A stretch of 64,000 bases of DNA from NCBI GenBank assembly GCA_019055375.1, contig JAHQIW010000750.1, positions 310,001 to 374,000 on the forward strand, in the 5' to 3' direction. The notes beneath the pieces are model-generated. The model was not told where the DNA came from. It did no database searches and was given only the letters and a program-made list of their open reading frames with translations. The stretch is from Parelaphostrongylus tenuis. Lineage: Eukaryota; Nematoda; Chromadorea; Rhabditida; Metastrongylidae. Shown here one piece after another: positions 59,686 to 64,000 of this stretch. The position numbers were made by a program, and so were the translations under genes. The stretch's first letter is position 1. Each line of letters opens with the position of its first letter.

Positions 59686-62020
59686 TGGCGTCACTGTCTT
59701 AATTTGATGTGATCGATGACTCGAAAAGGGCTTCTTGAGAGGGTCGAAATATTTTTTGGAGCATAACTTTACTTTCTGAACAAACCCGAGTGGCCGATAT
59801 TTAGTAGCCATTTAAAATGGCTATACTTAATATTAGTTTAGTAGTCACTTTCTAACCTCATCTCCCGGGCACATTTCATTTCTAGCCGTTCGGTACATGT
59901 TTTTCATGAGTGCTTCTTCATGTGTGAAGGATGAGAGAAGTGGATGTGCACTATAAATCTTTACTACTTCATTTTCAGTACCACTCTATGCTATAGACAC
60001 TTTCGTGAAATTCCATTAGGATGTTTGAGAATGGTAGTCGGCTCACACTCGGACTTTCTTGCGTAAATTTCATAGGCTTCGTCTGCCCCACAATTCCCCA
60101 TTGGCCGCTGAACAGATGATCCACAGACTCTCCGTTGTCGTCTTTAGACAAAAAAAAAACCGATGTGAACATGATAAAAGAAAGGGGTGAAGGTTTGCAT
60201 CACGTACATAATTACTGATGCACTGAAGAATTTCATCCCCATTTTTATGACTGCTACTAATTTTATTACAATAATTACTAATACTACTGCTAATAATGGC
60301 AGTCAAATTACAGTACTATCCACACATAACAGCGGAAATATCTATTCAATATAAACAGTCTCCATTTATGCCTTACTGTGTCTCTTTACTGGTTCTTCGG
60401 TAATCATCCATTAGGTTATTCAGGAAATAAATCTAGACTTTCCTAAAATCTACTTCCTTGTATATCCGGTACGTAAACTACACCATATATGCACCATCTT
60501 GAAGCTCTTTGAATACACCAATCAGTTGACCCCTCTTTTAATCTGTAACTCCCTTTTCCCCTTTCTCTTGATTCTAGAGGACTAGACGACAGAACAACTC
60601 TCTAAAAGAGCTCAATAAGTCCCAGATTTTTATGCCCGATGGGGGATATACACCTAAAGTACGAATGGTTGGGACGCACTGGAATCAATATTTATATAAT
60701 GATTGATAATCAGATTTAGCGCGGTGGACTGACCTTTTGAGATTACACAAAATGGGAAAAAAGGCTCAAAATAGGCTTAGAGGCCAAAATGGTTTTCAAA
60801 TACCGTACCCATGGAAACTCGTTCCCAATACTGTCGCCAATATGTTGAGCGGTACGTTATGGGATATTTTCACAACTTTATTCTTCTAGATTATGTGCTT
60901 TTGTCGTCCCAAAAGGGTAACCACCTCATCGTCGCCGGGAGATGTTGCCGTGTGTCGGACTGGGAACAACATCGGGGGTTCAATTCCCCAGCGGGGCCAC
61001 CCAGACTGAAAAGGAGTCTGCCGTTTTCACTCAAAAAGCCCAGTTACGAGTAAACCGTACAAGGAGTTACCGCAATCTTAGTGGCTACTATCGCAAGGTG
61101 GTAATCTCCCTCTGATCCACAAAATCCGACGACTGCTCCAGTGTGGTGACGACCTGAGGAAGCTCCAGTTAGGCTTAACTTGAGACCAGCTAAACCAGCA
61201 TACTTTCATGTGCTGAGGTCCGCATAGTTCGTGATGACGAATCGCCCAAGTATCCAAGTATTAAGTATATACTTTTATGAAGCAATGAGGAGCTAATTGT
61301 TGCACTTCCGGGTGTGTTATTGGATTACGACAAGAATTGAATTTCCACAGGTTTCATGGTTAATATATCAAATTCAAAACAACAATTTCGACAAATTATT
61401 TCTTTGAATTCAAAATGGACGCGCGCAGCACGAACCACTCCAAATACTAGTGACATATGAAGCCAACGTTATGTCAACGAAAGCTTAGTGTCGAAGGTGA
61501 CTCAGAATTCTATTGTGGCTTAAGTCGACATGAAGTCGCGAAAGTTCTTCTAGTATTAATAACCATGAGTTAAGGGCTTCATATAAAGAAAATACTTGCA
61601 CAATTGCGCAAGAACTAGCACAGATCAGTGTGAGCATCTCAAATGTTTCACACCATGCGAAGAAGACTTGGAGTCAAGAACGCTAGATAAATGGAAGCTG
61701 TAAGAAGCAGCAATACGTTGCCTAACCCACGTTACAGACTTTGTACGAGGTGAGCCACGAGATACTGCCTCATGAATATATTCGCCAGACCTCCTACTTA
61801 TAAAATACCACTGAATCAAGCTCAGATGATAACCGCCTACAACAACTTCACCTACTTCATAACCGGAGTTTCAAGCAGACTAAAGAATCCTACTACGCTT
61901 CCCGTGAACAATAATCAGTGAATTCCAATGATCTTTACTCAGATCAATAATGCTTACTCAAGTCAAGATCTTCTACTTGGAAAGTAAAAGCTCACATTCT
62001 GCTTAGTATTCGAAAAAACA

Positions 62021-63805
62021 TCAAGACGAACCAGGCATATCAGGGATGAAACACCATTTCGTTGGAACCTGCATAACAGGAACTGATGCAGACGACTGTA
62101 GAAGGGACGCATCATTTGTTGATGAAATGTGATTCATGAGATTGAAGTAGCGAGAACCTGCAAACATTGGAGTAAGATTAGCATCGACAAGATACCACTT
62201 CTCAATTTACCCCCGCTCGTACGAGCAGCACGAAGACCGCCAAAGCTGGGCTGAGAATTTGAGATGTTCATTATCGGAGGAGGAGCAGATCTAATTTCCT
62301 CTTCCACACCTGCCCCCACGTATCGACCCTTCACAGGGTCCCACACAATCTAAACACAATAAATCTACTTTTCTGAGATGGTTACAAAAATGTAAATAGG
62401 AGATTTATATTTAACTCACTGTAGGCTCGCTATCATCTGGCAAAATCATCTCATCACCGTTCGGAATCGCTTTCATTAGTTTTTCTTTCAAATTCCCAAG
62501 AAAGCCCTTTGATCTGTGTGAACTGTCATTTTTCTGAAACAAAGTAAGGAAGAAATCAAAACAAAGCATTTACTCAAAATGGATAAAACCTTAATATTAT
62601 CTGACAAGCCATTTGACTGTCCCGATGAGATATTCTGTTGAGCAGAATGAACATGAGGCTGATAAACTGGAGCTGCGGATAACGAGGACTAGAAGAAATC
62701 CAATATTGGAGGCAATTTGCGTATTGAAAAGTAGAAACTTGCCAGTGGAATTTGAGTAATATTCTGAAAGTTGTTGAGAGGAGTATGTTGAGCTATCGGT
62801 GAATCCTTAGATTGGCGACCCTGCAAATACGCTTGATGATTAATGTATATTGTATATTGAAAAAAAGCGAAAGATTACCGATGTGCGTGTAATAGAGTCC
62901 TCAGTTATTGACTGAGCACTTGTGTAACAGGAGTTTGAGGATAGCTCATCTACACTCGCTTGTAGATGAGCCTCTAAATGTGGAGGCGTCGTAGCATAAG
63001 GCTGCGGCTCATCCACCGGAATCATATGCTCATCCGAGTTCTAAATTTTCCAAGCTTGAACTATTTGAATCGTCCAAGAGACCCCGTCCACGAATTACAA
63101 AGTCCACAAGGATAAACCTTAGTAAACTTACATAACCATGGTGATTGGCGCTACTTGGGAATCGTTGACGGAGAGCGCTTTCCCTGCTATCCTCAGATTC
63201 AGCGCTCATAACTGATGAACACGATGCTGAAGAGCTCATTTGCACTGGATCTTGAAGCTGAGCATGCCTATGGTAAAGTTTATCATAAGCGAATCAAAAC
63301 ACAATCGAAACGATTCAGATAGTAAAGTAATATATACCTCAAACCCCTGTAACTAACCTTGGCGTTAATGAAAGTTCATGTCGGAAGGTGCCACCATCGG
63401 TTGATTCCGCGTTCACAGATACACAATGATCAGTAGGAACCTAAATTAACGAACATAATCCAGGAAAAACTCATTTTAAATGTCCAGAAATATTATGATA
63501 CATACAGGAAGAGAAGCCTGAGGAAGTTGTTGGGAAGTAACAAAGTCACACTGAGGCACTTCGCTACAATGGAACTGCTTCTTCTGTTCGATCATAGAAC
63601 GCAGATGAGCAATCCACAATACTTCAGAGTCATTAGCAGAAGCGACATATCGCAACCTAGGATGCACAGTTTCATAACAGAGACAGAGGGATTTCAAAAA
63701 TGCTACGAGCCCTACCGATTGGCCAAATCACATAGATCGTTTAGCACATCATCAGGTAACAAGTGGTAGTAATTCCATATTGCACGGGCAACCTCCGTAC
63801 AATAT
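62021..63805 (-). CDS. sec-16: Sec16 homologue, C-terminal half (partial, 5' end beyond window)
   Basis: Ten minus-strand exons: 63805-63716, 63656-63506, 63440-63358, 63267-63132, 63040-62879, 62820-62743, 62688-62590, 62533-62420, 62349-62211, 62157-62021. Phases agree throughout and it ends in TGA. The first two carry the end of the helical central domain (YCTEVARAIWNYYHLLPDDV; LRYVASANDSEVLWIAHLRS). A Ser/Gln-rich linker follows, then the C-terminal block GFLGNLKEKLMKAIPNGDE leading to IVWDPVKGRYVGAG and APPP, which is the pattern of Sec16 C-termini. Sec16 organises COPII coat assembly at ER exit sites and binds Sec13 and Sec23. The intron between 62820-62743 and 62688-62590 appears to use a GC donor (CTG|GCAAGT), because reading on meets a stop. 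The 195 bases at the right edge look intronic. Confidence 0.87.
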
Positions 63806-64000
63806 CTACAAAAAGACTAATCATGTTTTTCAAAACTTTGCACGACCCGTCTTCACTAGACTCATCCCGCGTTCATCGCTTGATCAAGTATTTCGTCTCC
63901 TTTAAAAAAGGTCGTAGGGTGCTGGTCGGGCAGAGCTCCTTGCAAACTCGAGAATAGAAAGGCTGGCACTTATTGACTGAGTGCCGGAGAGTGGAAGGTT

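Larger units (their letters stand above)
57401..62020. other. Gene-poor interval 3' of sec-16
   Basis: Apart from the two weak candidates at 58189 and 59551, I see no supported gene. A box B-like GGGGGTTCAATTCCCC at 60974-60989 lacks a pairing acceptor stem and is not called a tRNA. No clear polyadenylation signal for sec-16 was recognised just below 62021. Confidence 0.4.

Noticed and set aside
60974..60989. T-arm-like GGGGGTTCAATTCCCC
   Set aside because: No matching acceptor or D-arm lies upstream at tRNA distance, so no tRNA is called.
1..64000. CRISPR array, bacterial operons or a prophage
   Set aside because: No regularly spaced repeats or prokaryotic gene organisation; introns and eukaryotic families are clear.

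Overview
The window reads as nuclear DNA of a parasitic-type nematode, most likely a strongylid or hookworm-like species. The basis is AT-rich sequence, short exons with TTTCAG/TTTAG-type acceptors, very long repeat-filled introns, many decayed mariner copies, tRNA-derived SINEs and foldback elements. The species call is an inference. No long open frame is a complete gene. The real coding content had to be assembled from short spliced exons, nearly all on the minus strand.

Three coding loci stand out. (1) 40073 down to 18565 is a 13-exon gene for a secreted or ER-targeted flavin amine oxidase (monoamine oxidase fold), 473 codons plus stop. All 12 splice phases agree. It has a 9.9 kb first intron full of transposon debris, and residues usually needed by MAO enzymes appear to be replaced. 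(2) 18262 down to 5813 is a set of eight exons for a Thr/Pro/Ser-rich acidic sequence. It contains three tandem copies of a two-exon cassette (module B then module A), all in phase 1-1. Its first exon lies only about 300 bases downstream of the amine oxidase stop. A phase-compatible donor overlapping that stop would fuse the two into one protein of roughly 890 residues; the alternative is a downstream gene, perhaps in an operon. (3) 63805 down to 62021 is the 3' half of a Sec16 homologue (COPII coat assembly at ER exit sites), running off the right edge.

Layout: 1-5.8 kb, mariner and foldback debris plus a pair of tRNA-like sequences in inverted orientation; 5.8-18.3 kb, the duplicated-exon locus, interrupted by a palindrome of about 600 bp at 13.9-14.5 kb; 18.5-40.1 kb, the amine oxidase gene, whose introns carry SINEs, MITEs, mariner relics and a mariner-derived foldback; 40.1-62.0 kb, about 22 kb of gene-poor, repeat-rich intergenic DNA with two weak exon candidates; 62.0-63.8 kb, sec-16.

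The most unusual items are the tandem exon-pair array and its possible fusion to a divergent, probably non-canonical secreted amine oxidase; three inverted pairs of tRNA-like sequences; and several independent palindromes, including one made from the 5' part of a mariner transposase gene. Coordinates of splice sites were read by eye and checked for frame and length, but not against transcripts.
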